Below, in pieces: positions 34,318 through 45,911 of a DNA stretch of 64,000 nt (its first letter is position 1; each line of letters begins with the position of its first letter). The stretch comes from Cryptomeria japonica (taxonomy: Eukaryota; Streptophyta; Pinopsida; Cupressales; Cupressaceae): the NCBI RefSeq assembly GCF_030272615.1, contig NC_081415.1, positions 234,619,303 through 234,683,302 on the forward strand, read 5' to 3'. The translations under genes were made by a program, and so were the position numbers. Below the pieces are notes generated by a model. The model was not told where the DNA came from and did not search any database. It saw nothing but the letters and a program-made list of their open reading frames with translations.

Positions 34318-34813
34318 TAAAGAAGACAAAAGAGTATAGAATAGAGAAGAAGAATGTAGAACTATTTGTAGAGAACTGATAGAGTGTAATCCTCAAAAAT
34401 AGAGAGAGTCATTCTCATGATATGAGAATTTGGTAGTGTTACAAAATTCATTTGTAACATGGCTTTATCATTGTAAACCTAAATATTATTATATTTTCTT
34501 TGTGGTGCTCAGAGCAGGGGTGGGTGCTCCTTTGAGTAGGTGCTCATAAAACAAGGAGTTGGTTCTCCTTGAGTTGGTGCTCCTTGGGTTGGTGCCCTAA
34601 AGATATTGTAAACTGTTATTTACCTATGCAGTTGGATTGGAGTAGTAGACTCCAGTAGCTATTCTCACCGAGTTTTTTTCCACATTGGGTTTTCCTCATG
34701 TTAGCCCTCCCTACTTTCATTTAAAATTTCAAATTCAAAGGTCGCCTTTTTGGTGTCATTTTCCTTTCGGTCATGTATTTCTTATCTTTGAACCCGAGTT
34801 TTTGAACCTTTTC

Positions 34814-35075
34814 TAAGTTCAAAGTTCAAAGTTCAAAGTGCGCTTTAAAGAATTTTCTTTGCGGCTTTGTTGAAATCGGTATTGAACTTGAACCCTAGAA
34901 CCTCTTTGGTTTAAGGTTCAAAGTTCAAAGTCAGTTATGCATCAGTTCTGTCTTTGCTCATTCATTGTTCTTTGTTTTGTCACGTAGTCAGTGTTATGTG
35001 TTGCTCTATGTTATTTCTCAAAATTGAACTTGAACCTTTGAACCTCTTGGTTTTTGGTTCAAGGTTCAAAGTTTG
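34814..35075 (+). repeat. GTTCAAAG repeats in the leader of S
   Basis: GTTCAAAG occurs three times in a row at 34817-34838 and again near 34916-34931 and 35062-35075, each time beside TTGAACTTGAACC and GAACCTCTT, so a ~150-200-bp unit seems repeated. Confidence 0.6.
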
Positions 35076-35636
35076 AATTTTTAAAGTCTGAAGTTCCACG
35101 TAGAATTAACACATGCATCATGAAGTGAATGTGGTAGTGGGAAAATAGAATATTTTGGGGAATTCAAAATATTAATTTCTAAATTATGACAAGCAATCAT
35201 GATAATTTTTGAGTCATGTGATGGAATGAACCGAAATTAAATGCATGTCGGTTATACATCAAATCAGGCGTCAACTCACACAAACTTACTTAATTAGTAC
35301 AACTAGCTAAGTTTTGAGTGTGATTTTGTCCATTTTTGTTACAAAAGCTAGCAATTGTTTCTAGAGTCTTCTCAGTAGCCGTGCAAGTAAGGAAAATTGG
35401 AGGTATTGTATCTGCATTCCAAAGGTTTCTGAGAATTTGTTGTCGAGATTAGGTTAGTGTCAACTCTTCTGCTGTATTTACTTGTTCTAGAAGCTAGTTG
35501 TTGTTCGTTCCCCTTTGCTATTTATAAGAATTCATTTCATTCCTGAAATTATTTGATTAAAATGAGAGGGGCCATTATGAGGCCAACTCTGCCAAAATTG
35601 GTCTGCACTTCTTTCTTAGTTAGTTCACTTCCAGAA

Positions 35637-38542
35637 ATGGGGGATACTTCATTAGCGTAGGCGGACCTCTTTGATTTTGTTGAGAGAGCTATAAACCCAA
35701 CTCAAAATTCTATGATGGAGAAAATTGTGAAGAGTGGTTTGGTTGAGGCGGTTGCATTTCCCATCGCGACACCATGCCCAGAGTTAGTATTGGAATTTAT
35801 GAACCGATAAGATGTGGAGCATAGGTGTATCAGGAACATTAATGGTGAAGTGCTGTTAAAAATAGACAAAGAGACCATAATGGCAGCTATGGGCATAACT
35901 CATAAGGATCCATATGAAGACTGGACTATTGGCACTTCATACTCATTTTCTGAGAAGAAGAGTGCTTATAAAAGTGTGATTGCCAAGAATTGGTTATTGA
36001 AGATTCAAAAGGGGGGTTCCAGGTTACCAAGGCCACTTACTAGAGAGAACTTCATAACAGAGGTGTGGGACATTGTCGTTCTATTGAATAGGTTAAAAGG
36101 AAATGCCCATACCTTTTAATGGGAAGACTGGATGTATTTCTACATCCAAGTCATGTTGAACGGAAGTGCCTACCTAGAATGGGGACATGTTGCAGAGAGA
36201 TTGCATGAGAGTCTAAACAGATTTTTGGGAATGAGTGGTTTCTATATGTCTTCATATTTGTTTTATATGCTTGCTTGTATCCGGGATTGGAATTGTTTGC
36301 ATCATGAACCATGGATTGATGGAATAAGGGTATATGAATATCACCCTCACCTACAAGAACATAGATATGCAAAAAAATTCATGAGATGGAATGACATTTT
36401 TGTAGGAAGATTGGTTTATGAATTGCAAGGAAACAAAAATAAGAGGTTATCAATGGAAGCCATGGAATTCATTGGTATTTATGGTAGTTTCTTTATGCAA
36501 TTCCCTCAGTTCACATATATTGGAATTGGCGGCTTTTAGGGTGAACCTTTCAGGTTACCTCGATATGTTTTGGATAGCTATGTTTTAATTGAAGTTAGTC
36601 GACAACTAGCTTATATTGACAAGAAAAGTGGAGAGAAGTCCAAGGTGGTATTTGCAGTAGAACTTGGACACTATAGTTGTGCATTGATTTTAGATGCCTT
36701 GAACCTTGAACTTGAACTCAAGAAGTTCAATTTGCCGTTGTATGTTACCAGATATAAATTTGACAGTCGAGGATTTTCTATAGAGAATTTAGTTGCTGAT
36801 AATAGTTTTCACATGAACCTCAGTTGGAAGATTATTGGGAGAACTGTGTTGATGAGTTTGAAGTTAGAAGGAGGTTGTGGTCAAGATTAATGGTTCAACA
36901 AATTATAAAAATGGGCTTATCTGTGAATGTTTTTGATGTATAAGAAGATGAAGATGAGGAAGTTGTTGATCCTAAGTTTGATGAAGGATACAGTGACAAC
37001 CTATCCTAGAAATTGATTGGAATATGAAAGGGGATGATACCATTCAGGCCAGAACCTTTAATGTGATCAGAAGAACATAGAAATGGTTGAAAGATCATCA
37101 TTTCAGACAAAGGCCTATACCTACACCTAAAGATAAGAGAGCTGGTCGAACTTGTGCGACTTCCCAAACATCTCTTCTTCTAACGTTGTTGTTGATATTA
37201 TAGGTGATGAGAAACAAAGGATAGAGAAGGCCAAAATTGCAAATTTAGGAGAGTCTTTTGTGGGTTCTGCCTTTGCTCGTGTTACCAAATCACGTAGTAG
37301 GAAAAGCAATCAGAAAATCCTTGCAAGCTCACCTGTAGTAGACTTGGATTATGAGGAAGAAACTCAGGGAGCAATGGATACTCAAATATAGGACCAACCC
37401 ATCATAGATGCTATAGATAAAGGAAAGGAAATCCAATAACCTGAGGATTCTGGGAATACCATGACCATTAACCAACAATCACCATCACCAAGGGAAACCT
37501 CTACTGCTCCTAAGTGGCTAAGTGGCTCGCTTACTAAGATGAGGAATGTAATCCCTATTTCAATCCCAATGGAAGATATGGTTGGCAAGTGTCTGGGAAG
37601 AACATCGAAGTCCAACAGACTTAAAACAAAAACCATTATCGATGTGGATGCGCAAACAGGACATTGGATTGCAAAAGTAGCTAGAACCCCAACATATAAG
37701 GAGGTTGAGAACATCACTCAGAAATATTTCATCATTGAAAAGATTGATCTAGGGGCAACTTCCTGGGTTGTTGATGCTAAATATGTGGAGACTTCAACTA
37801 AAAGGATCCTCACTAGGACTTGGAAGGATGAAAAAGACAAAAATGAGATGAAGCGGATCATAATGCAAATGACTCAATATATCAATTCTATTCAGAATCC
37901 AAATCCTCAGCCGCTTTCCCAAGTTTCTTTGTCGTTTGATCCAAAATTGCCCATGAACCAGAGGTTACTTGACCAGGTTCAAAGGAGTCGAATGATTACA
38001 GATGTTTTCAGTGAATGGTTTGAATCAATTGCACAACTAGGAACTAGCTATACTTTTGATCTGATAAAAGTGTTTGAGAATGCAAAGTCTATGGGTAAAG
38101 AGTTAAAAACATAAATAGTTGCTTGGGAGAAAGAGAAGAGTAAATGTTTGGCTATATTGAAGTAGATGAGAGATAATAATGTACTCTTCATTTGCAAAGA
38201 GAATATTGAGTGGAGAAACTCAATTATTGAGCAAGGACATGGGGAATCGATCAAGCTTCTAAAAAATTGAAAGAATTGACTGACACTATGAAAAAAGACA
38301 TGAAATACATAGATCTTCAACTTCTAAAAGAGGATAAGCAAACGTTCGAGGACTCATCAAATATGATCCAAATTTTCAAAGATCGAGTACAACAAATTCA
38401 AGAAGCAAAGTCCCTGACAATTAAAGATTTATCAAAGATTGCAAGAATTGAATCTATGTTGGTTGTTTGTTTTGATCATCTTGAAATTTTTAAGGGTAAG
38501 GTCTTCCAGGTAAGGAAAAAGCAAGAGGTATGGAAGCAGTGA
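35637..38542 (+). pseudogene. long ORF pseudogene of segment S, function unknown
   Basis: One plus frame from ATG 35637 (an upstream in-frame ATG is at 35562) to about 38114, then a shift at an A-run near 38266 to a frame ending at 38540. In-frame stops occur near 35661, 35808, 36117, 36537, 36888 and others. The N-terminal ~420 residues look globular and rich in aromatics (FYMSSYLFYMLACIRDWNC, MEFIGIYGSFFMQFPQFTY). The middle is acidic and basic low complexity (SRSRKSNQKI); the C-terminus is helical and coiled-coil-like (KELTDTMKKDMKYID). No known domain recognised. Same three-part layout as the long ORF of element O, but no obvious sequence match by eye. Possibly an accessory protein of a non-autonomous element. 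Confidence 0.5.
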
Positions 38543-39530
38543 ATCCTACATATTGGCCTCCCACGTTATTAGCTCATTCTGAACTTTTCTTCAGCTCACC
38601 TAGAATGGTGGAACATTCAAAGCACTCCTACATCGCAAGACAAATAGGTTGAAGCTATATCATCTACAGGAGTCTGATCGTGCCTCTATTGCTCGCGGCT
38701 TATACCGCTTTTCTAGTTTACTTATTGATTTTTTAGTTTAAATAAAAACTAAAATTCTTTAACTCTTAGGTAGAGTCAATCATTTGACTCTAGTTTTATT
38801 TGTAATAGACTATCATAGCCTGGTGGCTATTTATATGTTTCTAGAAGTCTTTTTAAAGGTCCGAAAAAACTTTAATTTAGAGGAATAGACTTAATTTTCT
38901 TTGGATTTTAGTGTAGACATTTCTGGTACATGAATGGAATGATATTTTGATACGATCTTCAAATCTGTGTGTTTGAAATATATAGCAATCTCTATTGGGA
39001 TGTATGTTTATGTGCAGAATACTTTATTTCATTACCAATGCTTTCTTAGTCTGTGAATTCATTGATTTTGTTTTTGTTTTAAAAAAAGGTGCTACACTGT
39101 TTTATAAATGACTCTGATCCCCCTTTTCCTATAAGGCATGAGCAAGAATCGATCAACATTTATGCTACATTGAGAATTTGGGTGGAATAAGTTTTTATAT
39201 TGAATGGATATGTGCAGGAGTAAAGTTAGTGAGCTTTACATTTATTGATAATCATCTTGTAGCATTCTTTTGTGCTGACAAATGAATGTGAAAGCCTTTC
39301 TCATTTTTTGGTGAAAAGTGTGTGTAGTTCTGAGTTATTTGCATAAAAATTTATTGAACATCTTATGAGTTGCACTCTTATGCAAAGGGTAAACCTAAAT
39401 TCGGTTCACCCAACTATTGCTTCATTTGCTTTTTCATGAAGGATATGCATGAGTCATCATTTTAAAATATATAAAAATTAAAGAAAAGGAAAATATGTTA
39501 ACCAACACCTCATACATCTAGTGTTATGCG
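38543..39530 (+). other. 3' region of segment S
   Basis: AT-rich, no ORF of note. Ends in CATCTAGTGTTATGCG at the ATGTT duplication. Confidence 0.4.
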
Positions 39531-39538
39531 ATGTTCTC

Positions 39539-39557
39539 TTGTGTGTGTGTGTGTCTA
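39539..39557. repeat. (TG)n microsatellite
   Basis: Short TG run in the last part of LTR X, a common position in copia U5 regions. Confidence 0.7.
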
Positions 39558-39752
39558 TGTTTGCATTAAATCTTTAGAATTTGCACATTGACTTAAATTT
39601 TTAAAATACACTAATTCACCCCCCCTCTCAGTGTTCATTTGTGTTCTTCAAAAAAAGGATTTTAGGGAAATCATTTTTGAAAATAGGGGGATTATTTAGT
39701 ATGCCATGAATGCACGTGATATAGCCCAGGTTCACTATATGAATCCCCTATG

Positions 39753-39760
39753 AAGAAAGT
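39753..39760. repeat. 8-bp TSD AAGAAAGT (right)
   Basis: Second copy; C1 gag resumes directly after it. Confidence 0.8.
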
Positions 39761-40215
39761 GATGTTATCAGAAAGACTCTATTTACCTTGACAAAGCCCT
39801 ATAAACCAAAGAAGTGTGCAATTAAAGAATGTCATGATCTTAAAAATTAGACAATTGATTAGCTTATTGGTACATTGTTTGCTTATGAGATTGGTGAAAT
39901 AGAAGATATATAGTCCTATCAAAGAGAAGATAAATCGAGGAACTGGAAAGTGCAAAGGTAAGATACCCTTGAAATGTATTAATTGTGGAAGAATTGTTCA
40001 TTATGCTTAAAATGTACATATAAAGAACATTATATGCAGTCGAAGGATGATAAAAATAAAAGTAGGTCTAGAAGAAATGACTTTAAGATAAGAATTAATG
40101 ATAAAGGAAAAAGAAGTTTATATTCTACAAAAGCACACTCATCAAAAGAAGAAGATGTTGAAGACTCAAATGAAGAATTCTTATTTCTAGAAATTGAAGA
40201 GAAATATCAATAATG
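39761..40215 (+). pseudogene. C1 gag, C-terminal part
   Basis: Resumes after the MITE with DVIRKTLFTLTKPYKPKKC, then ECHDLKN and LIGTLFAYEIGEIED, the usual copia gag end. A zinc knuckle follows near 39975 as CINCGRIVHYA with a stop and the last Cys lost. After a frame change, a basic and then acidic tail (SSKEEDVEDSNEEFLFLEI) ends at 40213. Multiple stops; no function. Confidence 0.7.
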
Positions 40216-40757
40216 TATTGGAAGATCAGAAGAGAAGACTACAATGCATGCTAAAGTTGAACCTACATCATGGATTATTGATTTTAAATGCTCAAATCAC
40301 ATAACAAAGACAAATAAAAGTTTATTACCCTAAATAAGTATGATGGTGGACCTGTAAAATTTGCAGGAGAGGAAGTTGCACCAATTTGCGGGATAGGAAG
40401 TATCTCTATTGACAGTAAGCATAAAACTAATGGTGTTTATTAAATAGAAGGATTTAGACATGGTCTATTGAGTGTTATTCATATGTGAAATAGAGATTAT
40501 GAAGTTGTGTTCATAGATTCGGATGTATGATGAGGAAAGATAAAACTAGAAAGCTAGTAGCAAAAGGAATTAGGATAAGTGGAAATGTTTACTACATAAA
40601 TGAAAAAAGCATAAATACGTGTTAATGAATATTAGCTATGACACAAGAGAATGGGACATGTTAACTTTGACAACATGATAAATACCTATAACTATACAAC
40701 AGTGAGAGATTACCAAGGATTATCAAACCTACTGAGATTTTGTGCAAGGAATGTTAG
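40216..40757 (+). pseudogene. C1 protease and pre-integrase remnant
   Basis: Near 40268 the frame encodes WIIDFKCSNHITK, the copia protease site with Asp-Phe-Lys in place of Asp-Ser-Gly. Decayed pre-integrase sequence (SVIHM, NRDYEVVFIDSDV) follows with many stops. Confidence 0.6.
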
Positions 40758-41460
40758 TTGGGAAAGAAAACAAGGAGAAGTTTCAGGAACATGGAGTATT
40801 CTACATCACACTCATTGAAGATAATTCACATAGACTTATGTAGACCTATAAGTACATGTAGACTCAATGGTGAAAGGTATTTTATGTTACTCATTGATGA
40901 TTTCCCTAGAATGACATGGGTCACATTTTTTAAGGAAAAATCTGAAGCTTTTGAAAGAATTAAAGTTTTCAAGTGAATGGTAGAGAATCATATTGATGCT
41001 AGAATCAAGTGTTTAATATTTGATAGAGGTGGACAATTTACTTCAGATGAGTTTGACAATTTTTGTGAGATATATTGGATTAGGAGACATCTTTTTTCTC
41101 TTAGAACCCCTCAACAAAATGGTGTGGTAGAAAGGAAGAACAAAACTATTATTGACGTGGCTAGAACTATGATGAAAGATGCTAACTTGGCTAGCATTTA
41201 TTGGAAAGAAGTTATACATAGTGTTGTTTATATTCTTAATAGATTTTAGATAAGGATAAATCATACAAAGTCACCTTATGAGTTTTGGTATGGAAGACCA
41301 CCAATTGTAATTTACTTCAAAATCTTTGGAAGCAAGTGTTATATCATAAGAGATGAGAATGATCTTGGAAAGTTTGATATTAGAGTAGAAGAAGGGATAT
41401 TATTGGGATATGCACAAACAACAAGGCTTACTTGTGTCACAACAAGAGATTGAATAAGAT
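40758..41460 (+). pseudogene. C1 integrase
   Basis: IIHIDLCRPISTCRLNGERY holds the first catalytic Asp; FDRGGQFTSDEF holds the second Asp, with the usual Glu of GGEF changed to Gln; QQNGVVERKNKTIIDVART holds the catalytic Glu. Stops lie at 40974 and 41247. The C-terminal part reads SPYEFWYGRPPIVIYFKIFG. The order before RT confirms a copia element. Confidence 0.8.
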
Positions 41461-42041
41461 AGTGGAGAGTATAATTGTGAAAGTATGCAAAGCATGGGAC
41501 CACATTGCCTCAGAACCTATTTAGGAAGCTAAATTTGAGATCATACCTACTATTGTAGAAGAAAAGACCCCTCTGGAAGGAAGAAATGAGGAGAAACCAA
41601 ATGAACCAAAATAAGAAGAGAAATAAGTAGTGGAACAAGTGATTAAAAGCCCAAAGTATGTGTAGAAGAATCATTCAAAATATTAGATAATTGGAGACAA
41701 AAATAAAGGATTTCAGACAAGAAGAAGCATTTTAGAGGCAAACAAGCAAACTAAATGTTTTCTTTCACTTATTGAACCAAAATCATATGAGGAATAAAGC
41801 AAAGAAGTAAGTTGGGTTAAAGTTATGGAATAAGAACTGAATCAGATTTAGAAGAATCAAACTTGGGAACTGGAACCTAGACAAGAATGTAGGAACGAAG
41901 TGGGTGTTCCATAACAAACTTAATGAACAAGAACAAGGAACAAGGAACAAGGAACAAGACAAGATTGGTATGTAAAGGCTATTCTCAAGTAGAAGGTATT
42001 TATTTTGAAGAAAATTTTGCCCCTATTGCTAGGATGGAAGC
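41461..42041 (+). pseudogene. C1 integrase tail and RT N-terminus
   Basis: Decayed linker, then [10 protein letters not shown], a frame change in a short (GAACAAG)n-like run near 41925-41960, [10 protein letters not shown] and finally FAPIARMEA, where the solo gypsy LTR is inserted. RT continues at 43430. Confidence 0.65.
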
Positions 42042-43429
42042 TGTAGAGACCTAATTTTGTCCACTTAATTAAATGAATTTTATATTTGTTTAATTAGTAT
42101 TCATCCAACTATGAAGTAAATTCATATTTAATCAATCATTTCTCTTTTTCTAGAAGTAAATTAATATTTAACTAAATTCACCCTAGCCCTCTTCTCCTAT
42201 TAATTAAATAAATTATTCAATTTATTTGATTTAAATCATTAAACCATATTTTGACAATTAATTAAATAAATAAATCATATTTGTTTAATTAATACCCTCT
42301 CTCACATGTATTTATTTAAATCCCTAGAATCCCATCCCTCACATTTAAATAAATTAATATTTATTTAAATTCCTAAAATCCCTCACCCACTTGTACTTTC
42401 TAGAAAATGCAAGTTGCAAGTTAAACCCTCCTAATAATGTTTAAACTCCTATTATTAGCCTAATAACCCTCTAATTGTTTGCATATTCCTAAACTAAGGG
42501 ATTAGGGAAGAGTCACTTCTCAAAATATCTAAAGGTTCTTACAAAGAATTATAAGCCTTCTACCTTCCACAAGTTAACCCACACGGTTCTTTGACCAACC
42601 TAACCCACCTTTATCCCTTGTACATTCCCCCACCCCTTGATTAAAGACTTATTCCTTAACCTGAACATCCATGGTGACCCTCAACTCCCCTTTAACCCTT
42701 GCACATCCTTTAACCATTGGGTAAAATCTTTATCCATTAATGTAACCATACCTAGCCACCCATGGTAACCATCATGTCTCTTCAAGAATTTAATGCTTTG
42801 CCCCCCTCTCCTCTCATGCCTTCCCTTGTTGACACTTGTCAACATTTGATTGGCTTGAAGGGGAGCACAAGGATTGTGGATCACCACTTCCTCAAGCAAT
42901 CCTAACCCTTCCTTAATCAACTCAATCTCAACCCTTCATTTGCCCATTTTCCCTATAAATAGAGCTCATCCCTTTATTTTTTAAGGTCACACACACGAGA
43001 GTTATCCATTCATTGTTATTTTGCTTATATTTTGAATGATTTGTATTATGTTTTAGCTCTTCCACTAGTTGGAATTGCTATTTGACATTAATACTCCATT
43101 CACAAGCTTCATCCATACTTGACATAATCAACCATCTCCCATCCTCCATTGGACATCCCTTTATTCTAGTGCTCATGCTAAGGGTATACTTCACATAGTA
43201 GTGGGATCTTGGAGAGGAGGAGGACAAGGAAGAGTTATGGCATAGGGAGCTTACTGAGGGAGTAATATTCATTTTGTTTTGTTTATTTCCTAACTAGCTT
43301 TTTATGTTACTAATCTTCTTTGATAATGCTTTGGATAGATTTGTCTTCATATTTTTCTTATGGATTAAATCTTGTTACTAACATGATTTCCCATTGGTTT
43401 ATACTAACCTCCATTTTTATAGTATTTTA
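42042..43429 (+). mobile_element. solo Ty3/gypsy LTR inside C1 RT
   Basis: TGTAGAGACC to TAGTATTTTA, 1,388 bp, flanked by GAAGC at 42037-42041 and 43430-43434. It resembles the G2 LTR (54140-55593): same CCACTTAATTAAATGAAT near the start, TATA box TATAAATAG at about 42954-42962 and the same end layout. The final TA replaces CA. Interior lost by LTR-LTR recombination. Confidence 0.8.
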
Positions 43430-44100
43430 GAAGCTATCAGAATGAATCTTGCACTTTTTTCCTATAGAAGCTTTACAGTATATCAGATGGGTGTTAACTC
43501 AATGTTTCTTAATAGGGAGCTTTAAGAAGAAGTGTACACTGGACAACTAGATGGATTCAGACTGTCAAAAAGTTTGGATATGATTTGCAAGTTCAAGAAA
43601 GCATTGCATGGACTAAAACAAGAACCTAGAGCATGGTATGCGAGACCGGACAAGTATTTGTTGCAATAGAATTTCAGGAAAGGTACTATTGGCAGCACTC
43701 TTTACTTTAAGGTTCAAGTCACTCAATTGGATGATGAAATTTTCATTTCTCAAGAAAATTATGTTAAAGAGATGTTGAAAAAATTTGATATGGAGAATTG
43801 TAAACGTATTTATAGTACTTTAGTTGTTGGATGCAAGTTAGGGAAAGATGATGAATCTTTAGATATTGATTAGAAGAATTATAGATATATGATTGGAGGA
43901 ATATTGTATCTTACTACTTCTAGACCAGATATTATGTAGGCTATATATTTGGTTATAATATTTCAAGCTAATCCGAAGTATACTCATGATCAAACAATGA
44001 AAAGGATCTTTAGATATTTGAAAGGAACTTAGAATTTTGGCCTATGGTACAAAATAGATGGATATTTCATGTTGAGCATACATAGATGTTGACTGGGTCG
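43430..44100 (+). pseudogene. C1 reverse transcriptase, main part
   Basis: EAIRMNLALFSYRSFTVYQM continues the RT frame, then FLNREL, FKKALHGLKQEPRAWYARPD, EMLKKFDMENCKRI, YMIGGILYLTTSRPDIM and IFRYLKGT, with many stops and frameshifts. The region around the YVDD catalytic motif is deleted or unreadable (the frame jumps from STLYFKV to DEIFISQENYVK). Confidence 0.75.
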
Positions 44101-44549
44101 AAAGTATTGATGACATGAAAAGTACAAGTGGTGGAGAATTATTTTTGGGAGACATATTGGTTTCATGGATGAGTAAAAAACAAGAATCCATATCATTGTC
44201 TACCACTGAAGATAAATATATTGTAGTTGTGTCTTGTTGTACTCAAGTTTTATGGATGAAATAGACTCTTAAGGCTATCAAAGTTGTATATGATTAATCT
44301 ATTCCTATCATGTATGATGATACCAATGCTATAAATATTTTAAAGAATTTGTTTATGCATTCAAGGACTAAACACATTTCAATCCGTTATCATTTGTTGA
44401 GCGAGAAGGTTGATGAAAAAGAAGTCAAATTGGAATACATTTTTACATCAAAGCAAATAGCAGATATTTTTACTAAGGCTTTGGCAAATGATACCTTTGA
44501 GTATCTGAAAAAGAAGTTTGGGGTCATTACCCCTTGTTCTTCTAACTAG
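44101..44549 (+). pseudogene. C1 RNase H
   Basis: Decayed up to 44310; then a 79-residue open frame with MYDDTNAINILKN, SRTKHISIRYHLLSEKV and EQ-like SKQIADIFTKALANDTFEYL, the standard copia pol ending. Followed by a 3' UTR of ~215 bp and the PPT. Confidence 0.8.
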
Positions 44550-44765
44550 ATGTAGTTTTGGTGGTGCATCTTTCTAGGGGGAGGCTTGATGATTTTTTTG
44601 GTTCTTGGATTGATGTTGTTGCTACTTTGAAGAGGATAAATGGTCTGAGTGGTCCGTATGTTTCTATTTACTCACCCTTTGTCATTGTTGTCAAAGGGGA
44701 AGAGAGTTGTTGTGAGATTATCATTTGATGTCTATCACTTGTTGATTGGTATTGCCATCAATGAC

Positions 44766-44777
44766 AAAGGGGGAGAT
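44766..44777 (+). other. polypurine tract of C1
   Basis: AAAGGGGGAGAT directly before the 3' LTR. Confidence 0.85.
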
Positions 44778-45911
44778 AGTTAGAAGCATGAGCTTGTATG
44801 GTGTTCATTGATGTCAAACCTAGTTATCTGGATGGATATTTGTCCAAATATACTTGTTCAAATCTTGTTTATCTAGATAGATTTTGATTCAAATACTCTT
44901 TCAGTGTTGGTTGTGAAATCCTATATTTAGGGTGGTCTAGAAAGTTATTGGTGCCCTACGGATATGTTGTTATTTGCATTGCGGTTTAGTGGATCATGTT
45001 CTTTTGGTCTGAATATGTGCTAGAAGATGTGTTGAGATGATTATTTGGGTCTCACTTTGGTTTATGGAGATCTGCATGGAGTATTTTTTATAAGAACTAG
45101 CTATGTGGTGAATTGATCGAATATATTTACACATTTTGATTTGTAACAAATTTTTGATGTGTTAGCATGTGCAAATTATCAAATTGTTCATGGGATGATG
45201 TATTATGATATATATTAGCTCCCTCTTTCTCCTAGAGGGGATCAAGCTGACCCTTGTTTTAGATTTCAATGTTATATCTCATATATAAGATGTGTGGGTA
45301 AATAAATTGAGTATGGATGAGAAATGAATTAAGTGAGAAGTTTATGTGAATGATTTGCAAGTAGATTTGAGTTTCTGGTGATGCGAAAGATGGTTTAGGA
45401 AGAGATTTGAAGTTGATATATTCTATTACATAGTATGTTTTGATAATGGAAACTGTTAGAGATGTTTTCCATGTTATTGGTTGCTTGATTTATATTCAAG
45501 GAGAATTTCATGATCAACAAAATCCTTCTCAATTTCAGTTCAACTATTTCATTCGTTGTTGATTGACAATGAGTCCTTTGGCAAAAATTTGTCTCTTGTT
45601 ATGAAGAAGTGTCCTTTAGCTGCACAAGTCCTTTGTATCATTCCTATGGTTGTGTACCTTAGTTCTACAAGTCCTTCAGGTGTTGGTGCTTCTTAGTTGT
45701 AAGCCTAAAAATTTGTAAACACTGATTCATATTGTGAGTTAGATTCTCAGTATAGTTTTCCCATGTTTTAGTTTTCCACGAATATATGGCGTTCATGTGT
45801 TTTTGTTTGATAGGTTGATGGTTAAAGTCTTGATATTGAATAAGTTTAGTAATAACTATTTTTGAAGTTCAGGACTGATTCACCCCTCCTCTTAGTCCTG
45901 TTGGATGTTCA
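44778..45911 (+). repeat. 3' LTR of C1
   Basis: (A)GTTAGAAGCATGAGC to CTGTTGGATGTTCA, matching 17991-19179 with many substitutions and gaps. TATATAAG lies near 45291. Confidence 0.85.

Larger units (their letters stand above)
34703..39530 (+). mobile_element. 4.8-kb segment S inserted in LTR X, class unknown
   Basis: Flanked by ATGTT at 34698-34702 and 39531-39535, and it splits the U5 part of LTR X cleanly. It has a leader with GTTCAAAG repeats, a ~970-codon pseudogene and a ~1-kb 3' region. No LTRs, no terminal inverted repeats, no poly(A) tail and no transposase or RT were found. It might be a retrocopied non-autonomous transcript or a fragment of a larger element. Confidence 0.45.
19893..39650 (+). 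mobile_element. solo copia-type LTR X, split by element O and segment S
   Basis: Starts (A)GTTGGCATTATTGTCAATG and ends CTCTCAGTG...TGTTCTTCA, flanked by AAAAA on both sides (weak as a TSD because it is low complexity). Its own sequence is 19893-21600, 34323-34702 and 39536-39650, about 2.2 kb. Joining the pieces gives the usual copia U5 order (CCACATTGGGTTTTCC..., GTGTGTGTCTATGTTTGC..., CACCCCCCCTCTCAGTG). No internal region of its own remains. Confidence 0.65.
19695..39752. mobile_element. hAT-like MITE, expanded by a nested insertion
   Basis: Terminal inverted repeats start CATAGGGG[C/A]TTCAT at both ends and share a second block, TATATCAC[A/G]TGCATTCAT, about 28 bp in. The element is flanked by an 8-bp TSD AAGAAAGT (19687-19694 and 39753-39760). 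Without the inner insertion it is about 295 bp, too short to code. TSD length fits hAT; the CA start is compatible. Removing it restores the C1 gag frame. It hosts solo LTR X. Confidence 0.75.
17991..45911 (+). mobile_element. Ty1/copia element C1, split by two insertions
   Basis: 5' LTR 17991-19179, PBS 19184-19195, gag from 19242, protease, integrase, RT, RNase H to 44549, PPT 44766-44777 and 3' LTR 44778-45911. Domain order (integrase before RT) is copia-type. Removing the MITE nest (19695-39752) and the solo gypsy LTR (42042-43429) leaves about 6.5 kb, a normal copia length. The LTRs are visibly diverged (by eye about 85% identical) and every ORF is broken, so it is an old insertion. Flanks are gaaaaact on the left and gaaaaatt on the right, not a clean TSD. 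Confidence 0.85.

Noticed and set aside
34701-39526. Segment S as a PIF/Harbinger element with a TTA duplication
   Set aside because: TTA can be placed at both ends, but the resulting termini (GCCCTCC and CACTAGA) are not inverted repeats and no transposase is present.
12151-39557. Microsatellites and local short repeats as CRISPR-like arrays
   Set aside because: Plant nuclear context; repeats are simple or degenerate, with no regular repeat-spacer structure.
17991-45911. Perfect TSD for C1
   Set aside because: Flanks are similar (gaaaaact and gaaaaatt) but not adjacent to both LTR ends as exact 5-bp copies; the call rests on split G0 homology instead.
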